From: Clostridium rhizosphaerae
GTDB lineage: Bacteria; Bacillota; Clostridia; Clostridiales; Clostridiaceae
Direction: 5' to 3'
DNA: 64,000 nucleotides
NCBI RefSeq assembly: GCF_016765585.1
Contig: NZ_JAESWC010000014.1
Location: forward strand, 248,001-312,000
Shown here: piece by piece, positions 42,746 through 50,628 of the stretch
Position numbering within the stretch: the first letter of the stretch is position 1
How the letters are laid out: each line of letters begins with the position of its first letter
Notes under the pieces: generated by a model
Seen by the model: the letters and a program-made list of their open reading frames with translations, nothing else
What the model was told of the DNA's origin: nothing
Databases searched by the model: none
Program-made: the position numbers and the translations under genes

Positions 42746-42837
42746 ATTAAGCAGTAATATCTCAGAAGTTAGTTAAAATTGATGCTTAACTTTACCTTCT
42801 ATTACCTATTGGCCCAATTTAATAATAGAAAATAATT

Positions 42838-42978
42838 TTATGCATTCATAGTTATTGTGGTAGTGTTTTGTCCGATCGGTCCTGGTTCATCTGTACCTTT
42901 GTCCGATTTTGTTACCACAGCCCCTACTATAAGGAAAGTAATTAATAAAACTGATAGACCTTTTAATACTTTTTTCAT
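42838..42978 (-). CDS. Small secreted pro-peptide, RRNPP-type signalling peptide
   Basis: 46 residues, too short for usual gene calling: KK-rich start, hydrophobic signal segment (about 5-23, LSVLLITFLIVGAVV) and a polar C-terminus TKSDKGTDEPGPIGQNTTTITMNA. Ribosome-binding site GGGGGGATGAG eight bases or fewer before ATG, own sigma-A promoter (43011-43038) and a terminator. It lies directly after an HTH-TPR regulator. In RRNPP systems the C-terminal part is cut out, exported, re-imported and bound by the TPR domain. The mature peptide is not known. Confidence 0.78.
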   Translation of the reverse strand: MKKVLKGLSVLLITFLIVGAVVTKSDKGTDEPGPIGQNTTTITMNA

Positions 42979-43010
42979 AAATTCTCATCCCCCCATTAGT
43001 TATTAACCAT

Positions 43011-43038
43011 ATTATACCATATATTCCCACTCTTGTAA
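43011..43038 (-). promoter_or_regulatory. Promoter of the pro-peptide gene with inverted repeat
   Basis: Minus strand TTACAA, 16 bases, extended TGG-TATAAT, 33 bases before the peptide start. GTAAC and GTTAC arms flank the -35 region (43035-43064), a possible site for the HTH-TPR regulator. Confidence 0.65.
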
Positions 43039-43060
43039 CTACCCATTTTATACTTTTTTG

Positions 43061-44329
43061 TTACAGAATTTTTTGTGCCTCTTTTAAATAAAGTTTATAT
43101 TCCTCTTTGTTATTAGTATCAGAGCTTAAAGCTAATAGTTTTATATATATCTTTAAAGCTTCCTCTGTGTTGTCCATTTTATTAAATAGGCTTATCATTT
43201 TAAGATATATATCTATAAGCTCTTCATACTTTTTATATTCAGCATATAAGTCTTCCAACACCTTATACCCATCGATTATAAATTTATAGTCATTATTCTT
43301 TTCTGCAATAACTATTGAATAATTAATCAGCTGTAGGGCTTCTATCTTCATATCCTGCTTTAAAAATACCCTAGCCTTATTAAGCACTGTATGACTGAGA
43401 TTATAAATATCTTTTTTTTGTCTTATGAAATAAGCTTTATCCAAATACAAAAGAGATTTGTCAAGCTCATTCATATCCATATACAAAACTCCTAAGCTGT
43501 TATATATATAGCCTAAAAGCAAATCCTCTGGATTATCAAATTTATTGATTAAATCCCTAAGTATCTCAGCTGCAAACTGATAATTATTACTCTCGATATA
43601 GCAATTAGACTTTAAAATAACTGCACCAGCATACTCTTTAACATCTATAGAAACATCACATAATTCTATATAGTTATCTATATATTTTATTGCAAGTTCA
43701 GTATTATTTAATCTTTTATAGCATAATGCTATATTATAAAGACCGCTTTTCATTGTATTTTTATCATTAACAATAATAGAGTTTTCATAACATCTATTAA
43801 GGTAAGTTTTTGCCTCTATATAATTCAGCATCATGATCTTGCATTTACCTAACTTATTATAAATGAAAGCTTTTTCCTCAGGCTTATCATCAACATTATC
43901 CAAAATTTCATAATAATATGTAAAAGCTTCTTCATATAATCTATTTTCATAAAGACTGTCAGCCTTTATTTTATATACTTCCGGTATTAATTGTTTAATG
44001 TTATAATCTTTCACCAACATTGTTATTACATTTATATCCTCAGAGGTTAGCTCATTCTTTAATTTTTCACGACAGAACTCCTCGGCCTGTTCTTTTGCAG
44101 TAATCATTAGCCAATGTTCATCTATAACCAGAGTTACCCCCAATTCATCAGCCTTTTTATTAAAAATCCCCACAAGTTCAGAAGCAACATGATAAGGCAG
44201 TTTTCTTTTTCCATTCTCAATCATGCTTATAAAATTTCTGGATACTCCCGTAGCATTAAGCTCTTCCTGCCTTATGTTTAATTCTTTCCTTAACTTTTTT
44301 ATTTTTTCGCCCACATCAAGAAATTTCAT
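43061..44329 (-). CDS. HTH-TPR transcriptional regulator, RRNPP family
   Basis: 422 residues: XRE-type HTH at about 7-62 (IKKLRKELNIRQEELNATGVSRNFISMIENGKRKLPYHVASEL in substance) and about eight TPR-like repeats from 110 to the end (for example YNIALCYKRLNNTELAIKYIDNYIEL). This is the layout of PlcR/Rgg/QsrB-type peptide receptors. The adjacent downstream gene encodes a matching pro-peptide. It lies between dnaX and the SRP RNA. Confidence 0.88.
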   Translation of the reverse strand: MKFLDVGEKIKKLRKELNIRQEELNATGVSRNFISMIENGKRKLPYHVASELVGIFNKKADELGVTLVIDEHWLMITAKEQAEEFCREKLKNELTSEDINVITMLVKDYNIKQLIPEVYKIKADSLYENRLYEEAFTYYYEILDNVDDKPEEKAFIYNKLGKCKIMMLNYIEAKTYLNRCYENSIIVNDKNTMKSGLYNIALCYKRLNNTELAIKYIDNYIELCDVSIDVKEYAGAVILKSNCYIESNNYQFAAEILRDLINKFDNPEDLLLGYIYNSLGVLYMDMNELDKSLLYLDKAYFIRQKKDIYNLSHTVLNKARVFLKQDMKIEALQLINYSIVIAEKNNDYKFIIDGYKVLEDLYAEYKKYEELIDIYLKMISLFNKMDNTEEALKIYIKLLALSSDTNNKEEYKLYLKEAQKIL

Positions 44330-44500
44330 CTATACCACCACTTTACCCTTATGTAAAATCTATACAAAACATAAACTCTGTTTTCATGCCTTATATTTTG
44401 TAACTATAATAATTATATCAACTTATAAACATTATATCCATTTATTAACTGATATTTAATAAATAATTTGCTTGTCCCATTACATTTTTAAGTTTTTACT
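44330..44500. other. Leader of the HTH-TPR regulator
   Basis: AT-rich bases between the regulator start and the SRP RNA terminator. No clear promoter pair or other feature. Confidence 0.3.
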
Positions 44501-44507
44501 TTATCAA

Positions 44508-44536
44508 AAAATAAAAAAAGATGCCTTCTTAGCATC
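44508..44536 (-). terminator. Terminator of the SRP RNA
   Basis: Minus strand GATGC-TAAGAAG-GCATC followed by TTTTTTTATTTTTT. Confidence 0.85.
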
Positions 44537-44567
44537 ACAAAACTTAATTATAAGATTGTTATGTAAA

Positions 44568-44833
44568 CCGTGCACCTCGCTTCGACTGATAGCATATGAG
44601 CGTTATCTATACAGTTAACTCAAACCAGGTTTCCCTACGGCACACAAAAATGATCACTTACCGCTGCTTCCTTCCGGACCTGACGGGGTTCATGAGTTTC
44701 TGTTGCGTAGGACCCAATTCTCAACGCCACTTTTATAGACCAGACCTCACATGCTAGAGCCTAAGCGAGGAATTCAACCCTGCTGTAGCGGATTGCAGGT
44801 TACAGGGCACCGCTAGTTCCCCATCTAGCACGG
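44568..44833 (-). ncRNA. scr: Signal recognition particle RNA, large Firmicutes type
   Basis: About 266 nt. 5' CCGTGC pairs with 3' GCACGG. It has the 5' Alu-domain sequence GCGGTGCCCTGTAACC...GGTTGAATTCC and the conserved apical S-domain CAGGTCCGGAAGGAAGCAGCGGTA, where Ffh binds. The length fits the Bacillus/Clostridium scRNA rather than the short 4.5S RNA. It lies 11 bases behind tRNA-Ser and is likely co-transcribed. Confidence 0.97.
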
Positions 44834-44844
44834 AAAAGTTTAAC

Positions 44845-44934
44845 TGGCGGAGAAAGGGGGATTCGAACCCCCGGTAGAGTTTCCCCTACACACGCTTTCC
44901 AGGCGTGCTCCTTAAACCACTCGGACATCTCTCC
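44845..44934 (-). tRNA. tRNA-Ser (GGA)
   Basis: 90 nt with encoded CCA. Acceptor GGAGAGA/TTTCTCC, long variable arm typical of Ser, anticodon loop CTGGAAA with anticodon GGA, T-loop GGTTCGAATCC. Confidence 0.97.
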
Positions 44935-45349
44935 ATATACTCATGAAACTAAACTTTTCTGTTGTTGTCATAACGACAAGATTGATTATACTATGATTTT
45001 TATTTTAAATCAATAGACTTTATTATAAATATTTATGGAAAGTAATGAAATTTATTCTTTAATAAGTATCTATACAAAATTTCTTCAATACTTTCTGTAT
45101 ATTCTATGTTTGTTAAGGAATCATTATATACAATGCAAAGTTTCTAATACATTAATGATGCCCTAAAAATCCTTGAAGATTGGATATTTTATGACATCAT
45201 TAATGTAAGAACTTTATTGTATTGTATATAAACAACATCAACTATAATATTTAATGTTAATAAATATAAACTTATATGTAATCCCGAGAAAAACCTGCAT
45301 ATTTACTAGTAAACAAAGATTAATTTAATATAACGACTGCTAGTTAGGG
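44935..45349. other. Gene-free region between divergent tRNA groups
   Basis: About 415 bases. Contains the family-2 repeat at 45125-45231; the rest is AT-rich with nothing further recognisable apart from the tRNA promoter at its end. Confidence 0.4.
45125..45231. repeat. Long palindromic repeat, family 2, copy B
   Basis: TATACAATGCAAAGTTTCT...AGAACTTTATTGTATTGTATA ends with the inner ATCC/GGAT hairpin and an extended inverted repeat ATTAATGATG/CATCATTAAT. More than 80 percent identical by eye to copies A and C. Confidence 0.88.
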
Positions 45350-45378
45350 TTGATGAAATTTAATACAGCATATATAAT
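45350..45378 (+). promoter_or_regulatory. Sigma-A promoter of the tRNA operon
   Basis: TTGATG, 17 bases, TATAAT, about 44 bases before tRNA-Val. Confidence 0.72.
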
Positions 45379-45421
45379 AAAATTCGTCGGGTAAGCCGAT
45401 AAACAATAAACCTTGAAGCGA

Positions 45422-45497
45422 GGGCGCATAGCTCAGCTGGGAGAGCATCTGCCTTACAAGCAGAGGGTCACAGGTTCGATCCCTGTTGTGCCCACCA
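45422..45497 (+). tRNA. tRNA-Val (TAC)
   Basis: 76 nt with encoded CCA; acceptor GGGCGCA/TGTGCCC, anticodon loop CTTACAA giving TAC. Confidence 0.97.
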
Positions 45498-45512
45498 TTA
45501 AAAACTTAATAT

Positions 45513-45587
45513 GCTGGCATGGCTCAACGGTAGAGCAGCTGACTTGTAATCAGCAGGTTGTAGGTTCGATTCCTATTGCCAGCTCCA
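45513..45587 (+). tRNA. tRNA-Thr (TGT)
   Basis: 75 nt with encoded CCA; acceptor GCTGGCA/TGCCAGC, anticodon loop CTTGTAA giving TGT. Confidence 0.97.
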
Positions 45588-45590
45588 CAT

Positions 45591-45675
45591 GGAGGAATTC
45601 CCGAGTGGCCAAAGGGGGCAGACTGTAAATCTGTTATCAGTGATTTCGATGGTTCGAATCCATCTTCCTCCACCA
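45591..45675 (+). tRNA. tRNA-Tyr (GTA)
   Basis: 85 nt with encoded CCA and long variable arm; acceptor GGAGGAA/TTCCTCC, anticodon loop CTGTAAA giving GTA. Confidence 0.97.
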
Positions 45676-45703
45676 AAAAGACATACGAATGTATGTCTTT
45701 TTT
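45676..45703 (+). terminator. Terminator of the tRNA operon
   Basis: AAAAAGACATAC/GTATGTCTTTTTT stem directly after the tRNA-Tyr CCA. Confidence 0.85.
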
Positions 45704-45730
45704 ATTTTATCATATTTAATCTACTTATAC

Positions 45731-45766
45731 AAAGCAAAAGTTCAGAAGCCCTCTGCTCTGAACTTT
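45731..45766 (-). terminator. Terminator of the DUF1980 gene
   Basis: Minus strand AAAGTTCAGA/TCTGAACTTT stem followed by TGCTTTG, overlapping the stop codon. Confidence 0.65.
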
Positions 45767-46487
45767 ATTCATATATGTACGGATTACCTGGTTTATTTAC
45801 TTTATTTATCTTCTGCACCAATATAACGGGCTGCTTTCCTTTATTACTTACTATACCCTCAATATTTACCCACTCATCTTTGCTTAAGCTTATTGCTTTG
45901 TCATACTTAACCGTTATTCCCATAACCTGTGAATCTGCCGCACAGCAGTTTATCAGCAATCTTGTTAAAATAAACTCATCTTCTTTAAGTTTATCGTTTT
46001 TCAAAACAGAGCCTGTTATTTTTATTTTTTTGCCAACATGCTTATCAAGATTTTTACTCAAATCCTCTAGATAGTGAATGTAATTTTTTTCAGTAAATAT
46101 TACTTCATTTCCTTCAATCACCTGTTCTTCACTGTGAGAATGCCTTCCTATATTCTCAACATCTTCCGAGCTTACAAGAATAACCCCCTTCTTATCTCCA
46201 ATATCTGAGGTTAATCCGCCCGGTGCAAAGAAAATACCAAATACTAGAGCAAGAAGAAATAAAGTATAACCATTTTTGCGGGTTATTCTTGTTTTAACAG
46301 TAAATATCTTAAATAATTGTACTATTGTAAGCTCTCCAAGAACTATAAAAGAGAACATAGAGTACTTAACAAGCTTTGGATGAATATATAAAGTTATTTT
46401 TCCTGTATAAAGAAGAAAGTATATGTACAAGGTGAACATTAAAAGTATAAAAAACCATATGAATTCACTTATATTAAATTTTTTCAT
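45765..46487 (-). CDS. TIGR03943/DUF1980 membrane protein (YcgQ-like)
   Basis: 240 residues: about four membrane segments in the first 100 residues, then an extracytoplasmic domain of about 130 residues with ILTRLLINCCAADSQVMGI. This matches the TIGR03943/DUF1980 family, partner of DUF318 permeases (YcgR/YcgQ of Bacillus subtilis, a Zur-regulated zinc set). Ten bases separate it from the permease gene. Start supported by AGGAGAGACATAATG. Confidence 0.85.
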   Translation of the reverse strand: MKKFNISEFIWFFILLMFTLYIYFLLYTGKITLYIHPKLVKYSMFSFIVLGELTIVQLFKIFTVKTRITRKNGYTLFLLALVFGIFFAPGGLTSDIGDKKGVILVSSEDVENIGRHSHSEEQVIEGNEVIFTEKNYIHYLEDLSKNLDKHVGKKIKITGSVLKNDKLKEDEFILTRLLINCCAADSQVMGITVKYDKAISLSKDEWVNIEGIVSNKGKQPVILVQKINKVNKPGNPYIYE

Positions 46488-46497
46488 TATGTCTCTC

Positions 46498-47412
46498 CTA
46501 TATATTAATTACTGCATTCACAATAAAGCCTGCTGCAAAGCACATTATAAAAATTAAGGATATAAGCTTTACTATGAAACCTTTTTTAAAAGAAGCACTG
46601 AGCATTAGTGTGTTTTTTATATCAATCATAGGTCCTAAAATAAGAAAAGCTATTATAGCACCTGGTGTAAATTGACCTAAGAAGGTGCTTGCTATAAAAG
46701 CATCTGCCTCAGAACAAAGTGATATTAAGTAAGCAAAAAGCATCATTGCTATTATTGAATATACAGGATGCTGTCCAAGCTTAAGTACATAGTCTCTTTC
46801 TATAATCGTTTGAAAAAAAGCCGATATAAAAGCTCCCAGTATAAGAAATTTACCAATATCATAAAGCTCGGAGTTTGTATGGTAAATTACCTCCATAAAT
46901 CTTGACTCTTTCTTTTTATAGCTATGATCATAGCCACAGGAGCATAAATTTCCACTATCTATGTAAGAGAGTTTTACGGCCTCTTTGCCCTGCTGAAATA
47001 TATCTACCAGCATTCCTATAGCTACTGCTATAAAAAGTCCTAATCCGCCTCGTAGCAGCACTATATAGGGTCTTCCATGAAAGGCATAGTAAGTAGACAA
47101 AAGAACTATAGGATTTACTATAGGCACAGAAAGCATGAAGGCAACCGCCATATTTAGAGGAACCCCCTTTTTAATAAGCCTTCTGCCTATGGGTATTACT
47201 GCACACTCACACACCGGAAATATAAGCCCCGAGAGTGCTGCGGCCAAAACTCCCAGAAGCTTATTTTTAGGCAGAATTTTTGCAATTGTATCTTCAGATA
47301 TAAATACCTGAATTACAGCTGAAATAATAGAACCAAGTAGTATAAAAGGCAGCGCCTCAAGTACTATGCTTATAAATATCACTGAAAAATTTTGAATAAT
47401 ACTGTTACTCAC
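46498..47412 (-). CDS. DUF318/ArsP-type permease (YcgR-like)
   Basis: 304 residues, about eight membrane segments. Motifs PVCECAVIPIGRRLIKKGVP and LSVPIVNPIVLLSTYYAF are characteristic of DUF318 permeases. Relatives move metals, metalloids or bound organic forms. The GTG start at 47412 follows AGGAG. Together with the DUF1980 gene and COG0523 GTPases it forms a metal-homeostasis operon. Confidence 0.85.
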   Translation of the reverse strand: MSNSIIQNFSVIFISIVLEALPFILLGSIISAVIQVFISEDTIAKILPKNKLLGVLAAALSGLIFPVCECAVIPIGRRLIKKGVPLNMAVAFMLSVPIVNPIVLLSTYYAFHGRPYIVLLRGGLGLFIAVAIGMLVDIFQQGKEAVKLSYIDSGNLCSCGYDHSYKKKESRFMEVIYHTNSELYDIGKFLILGAFISAFFQTIIERDYVLKLGQHPVYSIIAMMLFAYLISLCSEADAFIASTFLGQFTPGAIIAFLILGPMIDIKNTLMLSASFKKGFIVKLISLIFIMCFAAGFIVNAVINI

Positions 47413-47458
47413 TTCTTAATCTTCTCCTAATCAATTTTTTAAGCATTAAATTTCTAAT

Positions 47459-47564
47459 AAATACAATGCGAAAGTTATAATACATTAATGACGTCCTAAA
47501 AATCCTTGAAAATTGGATATTTTATGACATCATTAATGCAAGAACTTTATTGCATTGTGTATAT
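47459..47564. repeat. Long palindromic repeat, family 2, copy C
   Basis: ATACAATGCGAAAGTTAT...AAGAACTTTATTGCATTGTGTAT ends and the inner ATCC/GGAT hairpin. Its end overlaps the last codons of the GTPase-like gene at 47533, which therefore may have gained its C-terminus from the repeat. Confidence 0.85.
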
Positions 47565-48180
47565 ATAACCGTATATTTCTTATTAGACTACTCTCTAGTA
47601 CATCAGACCTTTTTAAAACCTCTTCCAATTCTTCTAAATTCTCAAGCATAAATATAAACGCATTTGCATTTATATTTTTAAACAGCTCTTTCAAAGTTTT
47701 TAACTTTTCTTTCTCTAACATATTACAATTATTTATTATTATTAAATTGCTGTAGACTATATAAGGCTCCACAAGCTCTTTCATGTTGCTGTAAAACATA
47801 TCAAAGGTTAAAGCATCTGCTGTATGATAAATTGTGGGTTCACTGCATAGCTTTGATAGTTGTTCCTCGTTAAAAATATTTAAAACTTCACTTAAAAGTC
47901 TCATGCCGTTATGCTCAATAATAACTCTATTGGGATTATAAAACTCAATCATTTGTTTAAGATATGCTGAAGTTAATGCTTCTGAAGGGCCATATTCTTT
48001 TAATATTATTTTGCTTTTGAAATGCAGTTTTATATTTATCCTTTGCTGTCCCTCCTCACATTGAATTATGAGGACTGTTTCCTTAGGTACTAAAGTATCT
48101 TTAAGAAAGGTATTTATAAAAAATGTTTTTCCTGAACCAAGAAAGCCTGTAAAAATATCAATTTCACTTTTCATATTCAT
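47533..48180 (-). CDS. Degenerate COG0523 (CobW-like) GTPase
   Basis: 215 residues. Walker A GFLGSGKTFF is present, but the CxCC metal motif of COG0523 proteins is missing, EPSG is replaced by EHNGM and the base-specificity NKxD by NNCN. It lacks the C-terminal CobW domain. Its final codons lie inside a family-2 repeat. It is a paralogue of the complete GTPase 13 bases upstream and may be a decaying or regulatory partner. Confidence 0.7.
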   Translation of the reverse strand: MNMKSEIDIFTGFLGSGKTFFINTFLKDTLVPKETVLIIQCEEGQQRINIKLHFKSKIILKEYGPSEALTSAYLKQMIEFYNPNRVIIEHNGMRLLSEVLNIFNEEQLSKLCSEPTIYHTADALTFDMFYSNMKELVEPYIVYSNLIIINNCNMLEKEKLKTLKELFKNINANAFIFMLENLEELEEVLKRSDVLESSLIRNIRLYIHNAIKFLH

Positions 48181-48192
48181 ATATTTTATCCT

Positions 48193-49143
48193 CTAAAGAC
48201 TAAAGAGCCTTTTTATATTTTCCTTGTTCAAATCCACCCCTATGACGCAAAGTCTTCCCGAGTAATCTGGTGCTGTTTTTCTCATTTCAAATTCTCCAGG
48301 CACATAGTCGAACTGTATCCATTCTTCATTCTCTACTTGGACAATACCCTTTGCCCTAAGAATTGTTCCATAAGCCTTATTTTCATTTGCTTTATCCAAA
48401 TAATTCTTTAACAACTTACTACTGAAGGCTTTTGGAGTTTCAAAGCTTATAGTTTGAAACACATCGTTGCCTTTATGCCCAGCAGAAGCTCTTAATCCTA
48501 AACTTCCAGAAGCTCTTTTTATCAAATTAACTTCATTTTGTACTGACTTTTTATCATTAAGCTCTGAAATTTTTTGTCCGCTAAGCTTATCCCAAGGTGT
48601 TGTTACAACAAAGGCTCTGTTGTTTAAACTGCTGATATTTTCTTTAATGCTTAAAAGCTTATCTGAGTTTATCTTCTGAGTTCTGCTTAACACTACAGTT
48701 TTTGCATTCATAATTTGATTTTTATAAAACTCACCAAAATTCTTAATATACATATCATACTTTAAGACATCAATAACAGTTATAACCATGTCTACTTCTA
48801 TAAGGCCTTTAAGTTCTGCACTGCTGCAAGCTGATAATATCTCAGAAAGCTTTGCAACTCCTGAAGGCTCAATAATAATCCTCACCGGTCTATACTTATC
48901 TATAACTTCCTTTACTGCCTTTTTAAAATCACCAGCAATGCTGCAGCAGATACAACCTGCATTTATTTCCTTAACCTCTATATTAGAGGTCTTGAGTATA
49001 CTGCCATCTATACCAATTTCACCAAATTCATTTTCTATAACAACTACCTTTTCTTTATAAAAGCTTTCGTTTATAAGTTTTTTAATCAATGTTGTTTTTC
49101 CTGCACCTAAGAATCCTGAAAATACGTCTATTTTTACTTTCAT
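48193..49143 (-). CDS. COG0523 CobW/YciC-type metallochaperone GTPase
   Basis: 316 residues. GFLGAGKTTLI Walker A, metal motif GCICCSIAGDF (near 63), IEPSG switch region and a C-terminal CobW domain (FQTISFETPKAFSSKLL). Such GTPases deliver zinc or other metals to target proteins. Context with DUF318 and DUF1980 genes resembles the Bacillus yciC and ycgRQ zinc-limitation set, but I see no Zur box. Start supported by GGGAGGGAAAAGCATG. Confidence 0.9.
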   Translation of the reverse strand: MKVKIDVFSGFLGAGKTTLIKKLINESFYKEKVVVIENEFGEIGIDGSILKTSNIEVKEINAGCICCSIAGDFKKAVKEVIDKYRPVRIIIEPSGVAKLSEILSACSSAELKGLIEVDMVITVIDVLKYDMYIKNFGEFYKNQIMNAKTVVLSRTQKINSDKLLSIKENISSLNNRAFVVTTPWDKLSGQKISELNDKKSVQNEVNLIKRASGSLGLRASAGHKGNDVFQTISFETPKAFSSKLLKNYLDKANENKAYGTILRAKGIVQVENEEWIQFDYVPGEFEMRKTAPDYSGRLCVIGVDLNKENIKRLFSL

Positions 49144-49151
49144 GCTTTTCC

Positions 49152-49311
49152 CTCCCTTCTAGTCGGAAGCACTGAGCAATTAAAGCCTCTCTCCCGCTGA
49201 AAAATTTTCCGTTAAAGCCCATTTAGGGCTTTGTCTCCGACTACGGGGCAACCTAAGCACGTTCGCTTCCGCTCACAGGTTGCCCGTTAAAGCCCATTTA
49301 GGGCTTTAACC
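49152..49311 (-). repeat. Two tandem double-hairpin repeats, family 1, copies 7-8
   Basis: Units at about 49152-49233 and 49234-49311. Short stems GTTAAAGCCC/GGGCTTT and GTTAAAGCCC/GGGCTTTAAC with loop ATTTA; long stem of the second GGGGCAACCT/AGGTTGCCC with a TTCGCTTCCGCTC loop. The first copy is slightly decayed and ends CTCCCTTCTAGTCGG on the plus strand, adjoining the metallochaperone start. Confidence 0.85.
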
Positions 49312-49349
49312 TATCATTAAATAATATTTAATATTAATTAGATTTATAC

Positions 49350-49384
49350 TAAAAAATAAAAAAAGAGCTCAAATTAATGAGCTC
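49350..49384 (-). terminator. Terminator of the sugar-binding lipoprotein gene
   Basis: GAGCTC-ATTAATTT-GAGCTC followed by TTTTTTTATTTTTT on the minus strand; the stop codon lies in the loop. Confidence 0.85.
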
Positions 49385-50594
49385 CGTTGTATAAGGTTAC
49401 CGCATAGTCTAGGGTTTCTTTTGCATCTTTCATTTGTCCTGACTGAAGTTTTGCTCCTGCATCATTTAAAGCATTAAATAACTTTCCTAGGTCATCTCCG
49501 TAGTTAAGAGGCTCTGATTTCTCCAGCATTGTAAGAAAAGCTTCCATTTGAGGATATTTTTTTGTATACTCCTGCTGCATGGATTTTCTTGATGGTATAG
49601 CTATTCCGCTTTCTGCAACAAGTCTTTGTACTTCACCTTCCGAGAAAAATTTTGCAACTTCAACAGCTTCTTTTCTATACTTTGTACTATTGCTTACTAA
49701 AACTCCAGTGGATTGAAAAAAGCCTCCTGTTGTATTTCCCTTTGGTAAAGTAACAACTCCCCAGTTAAAACCAGGATTGCTGCTTATTACATAACTTGCA
49801 TCTCCTGAAAATCCTATAGCCATAGCTGCATCTTTCTTGATGAAGGCTTCCACTGAATAATCTCTTGATAAAGCTCTTCCATCTGCAGCTATTTTCTTTG
49901 TAAATAATGAATTAAAGAAGTTTAAACCCTTTATACATGCCTCACTATTAAAAGAGGGTTTGTTCCCTTCCGTTATTTTTCCGCCGCTTTGAAGCATAAA
50001 AGGTATAAAGAACATAGGATTATACTCCACTGATAAACCAACTATGCTTCCCTTTGTAAGCTTTGTTGCTGAAGCTTCTAGCTCCTCCCAAGTTGTTGGC
50101 GGTTTAGCCCCTGCCTCATTAAACATATCCTTGTTATAAAACAAACCTAAGCTTTGTCCTGCCTCAGGAAGTCCATAAAGCTTTCCATTAATACGAAATT
50201 GATTTAAAAGATTAACATTAAAATCCTCAAGATCTTTTTTATCAATAAGTTCATCAAAGGATAATAGCTTTCCTGAAGCTGCAAGTTTTGAGGTACTAAC
50301 ACTATCCATCATAAAAATATCCGGAGCCTGCCCCGCTTGTAATTTCTTATTTAATTCATTCCCATAATTATTCCCACCATCTTCAATTTCAATTTTAATC
50401 GAAGTATGTTTCTTTTCAAACTTATCCTTTAAATCTAAAAGCTCTGTCTGCTGAAGAGTCGGAAGAGACTGCATAAAACATTTAATTGTTACTACCCCCG
50501 ATTTTTTTGAAACAGCTGCAGAGCTGCAGCCGCTTAAAATTGAAGAGGCACACAAAGCAGCAGTAATAAAACTTAATATTTTCACTCTTGTCAT
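49374..50594 (-). CDS. ABC-importer solute-binding lipoprotein (family 1, sugar type)
   Basis: 406 residues with lipobox ILSGCSS near residue 22. The rest is a family-1 extracellular solute-binding protein like MalE/UgpB (LKDKFEKKHTSIKIEIEDGGNNYGNELNKKLQAGQAPDIFMMD). No permease or ATPase genes are adjacent, so it is an orphan that must share a transporter. Sugar is unknown. Start supported by GGGGGATTTATTATG. Confidence 0.88.
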   Translation of the reverse strand: MTRVKILSFITAALCASSILSGCSSAAVSKKSGVVTIKCFMQSLPTLQQTELLDLKDKFEKKHTSIKIEIEDGGNNYGNELNKKLQAGQAPDIFMMDSVSTSKLAASGKLLSFDELIDKKDLEDFNVNLLNQFRINGKLYGLPEAGQSLGLFYNKDMFNEAGAKPPTTWEELEASATKLTKGSIVGLSVEYNPMFFIPFMLQSGGKITEGNKPSFNSEACIKGLNFFNSLFTKKIAADGRALSRDYSVEAFIKKDAAMAIGFSGDASYVISSNPGFNWGVVTLPKGNTTGGFFQSTGVLVSNSTKYRKEAVEVAKFFSEGEVQRLVAESGIAIPSRKSMQQEYTKKYPQMEAFLTMLEKSEPLNYGDDLGKLFNALNDAGAKLQSGQMKDAKETLDYAVTLYNGAH

Positions 50595-50628
50595 AATAAA
50601 TCCCCCATAAATTTATGTAACTTTAATT

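Noticed and set aside
45413-46074. Open frames across the tRNA cluster (plus strand)
   Set aside because: They translate tRNA-Val, tRNA-Thr and tRNA-Tyr; the RNA genes explain the sequence.
49144-49373. Search for a Zur box upstream of the metallochaperone
   Set aside because: The region is filled by two family-1 repeats and no AAATCGTAAT-type palindrome was found.
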